Source: Desulfocicer vacuolatum DSM 3385
GTDB lineage: Bacteria > Desulfobacterota > Desulfobacteria > Desulfobacterales > SURF-7
Reading direction: 5' to 3'
Assembly (NCBI GenBank): GCA_945870015.1
Contig: CAMBQS010000256.1
Span: 1-5,520 of the forward strand
Length of the DNA: 5,520 nt
Part shown: positions 5,460-5,520 of the stretch, piece by piece
Layout of the letters: every line of letters begins with the position of its first letter
How positions within the stretch are numbered: the first letter of the stretch is position 1
Position numbers and translations under genes: made by a program
The notes under the pieces: generated by a model
What the model saw: the letters and a program-made list of their open reading frames with translations, nothing else
The model's database searches: none
Told to the model about the DNA's origin: nothing

Positions 5460-5520
5460 ATGGTTTTTCCGGATTTAGGTACGGTATTGAAAATCAGTAT
5501 GGAAATCAAAGATCGATCAA
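5460..5520 (+). CDS. Possible start of an unidentified gene (partial at right edge)
   Basis: From the ATG at 5460 a frame stays open to the window end and begins MVFPDLGTVLKISMEIKDRS. AAAGGG stands about seven bases upstream as a fair ribosome binding site. The spacer before it (5364-5459) is AT-rich and shows no clear promoter. The short peptide looks like the start of a helical protein (VLKISMEIKDRS). It vaguely recalls the first helix of ferritin-like/rubrerythrin proteins, but twenty residues are too few to claim that. Chance cannot be excluded. Confidence 0.4.
   Translation, partial: MVFPDLGTVLKISMEIKDRS

Overview
This window looks like an ordinary chromosomal housekeeping segment from a Gram-negative bacterium. 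I would place it tentatively in the Desulfobacterota (former deltaproteobacteria). That placement is inference: it rests on the homoserine dehydrogenase neighbourhood, the trace of an AlaC-type aminotransferase directly upstream of hom, and thrH directly downstream. Nothing in the sequence fixes the genus. I found no CRISPR array, insertion sequence, prophage gene or rRNA.

Left part (1-557): a reading frame entering from outside stops at 127 and converges on a small minus-strand gene (154-390). That gene encodes a 79-residue protein with the look of an antitoxin-type regulator, but no toxin partner is visible beside it. It has its own good sigma70-like promoter, preceded by two tandem copies of a 14-bp repeat.

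Middle left, minus strand (558-2622): purM (AIR synthetase, purine biosynthesis) is followed after 4 nt by tsaD (the threonylcarbamoyl transferase for t6A in tRNA). A promoter with a 17-bp spacer lies just upstream of purM.

Intergenic control region (2623-2914): two promoters stand back to back, with their -35 boxes forming the arms of an 18-bp inverted repeat. The rightward transcript then crosses the preserved last ~35 codons of a PLP-dependent alanine/aspartate-type aminotransferase. Its body is missing, so this is a gene remnant left between the promoter and hom.

Middle right, plus strand (2915-5194): hom (homoserine dehydrogenase with ACT domain), thrH (HAD-family phosphoserine phosphatase / homoserine phosphotransferase) and a DUF167/YggU-family gene form a tight apparent operon. 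Hom makes homoserine and ThrH can make phosphohomoserine, so the pair plausibly feeds threonine synthesis without a classical ThrB kinase nearby.

Right part (5195-5520): a single initiator tRNA-fMet gene has its own strong promoter and encoded CCA, and is followed by a Rho-independent terminator with a GAAA tetraloop. After an AT-rich spacer, a possible new plus-strand gene begins at 5460 and runs off the window.
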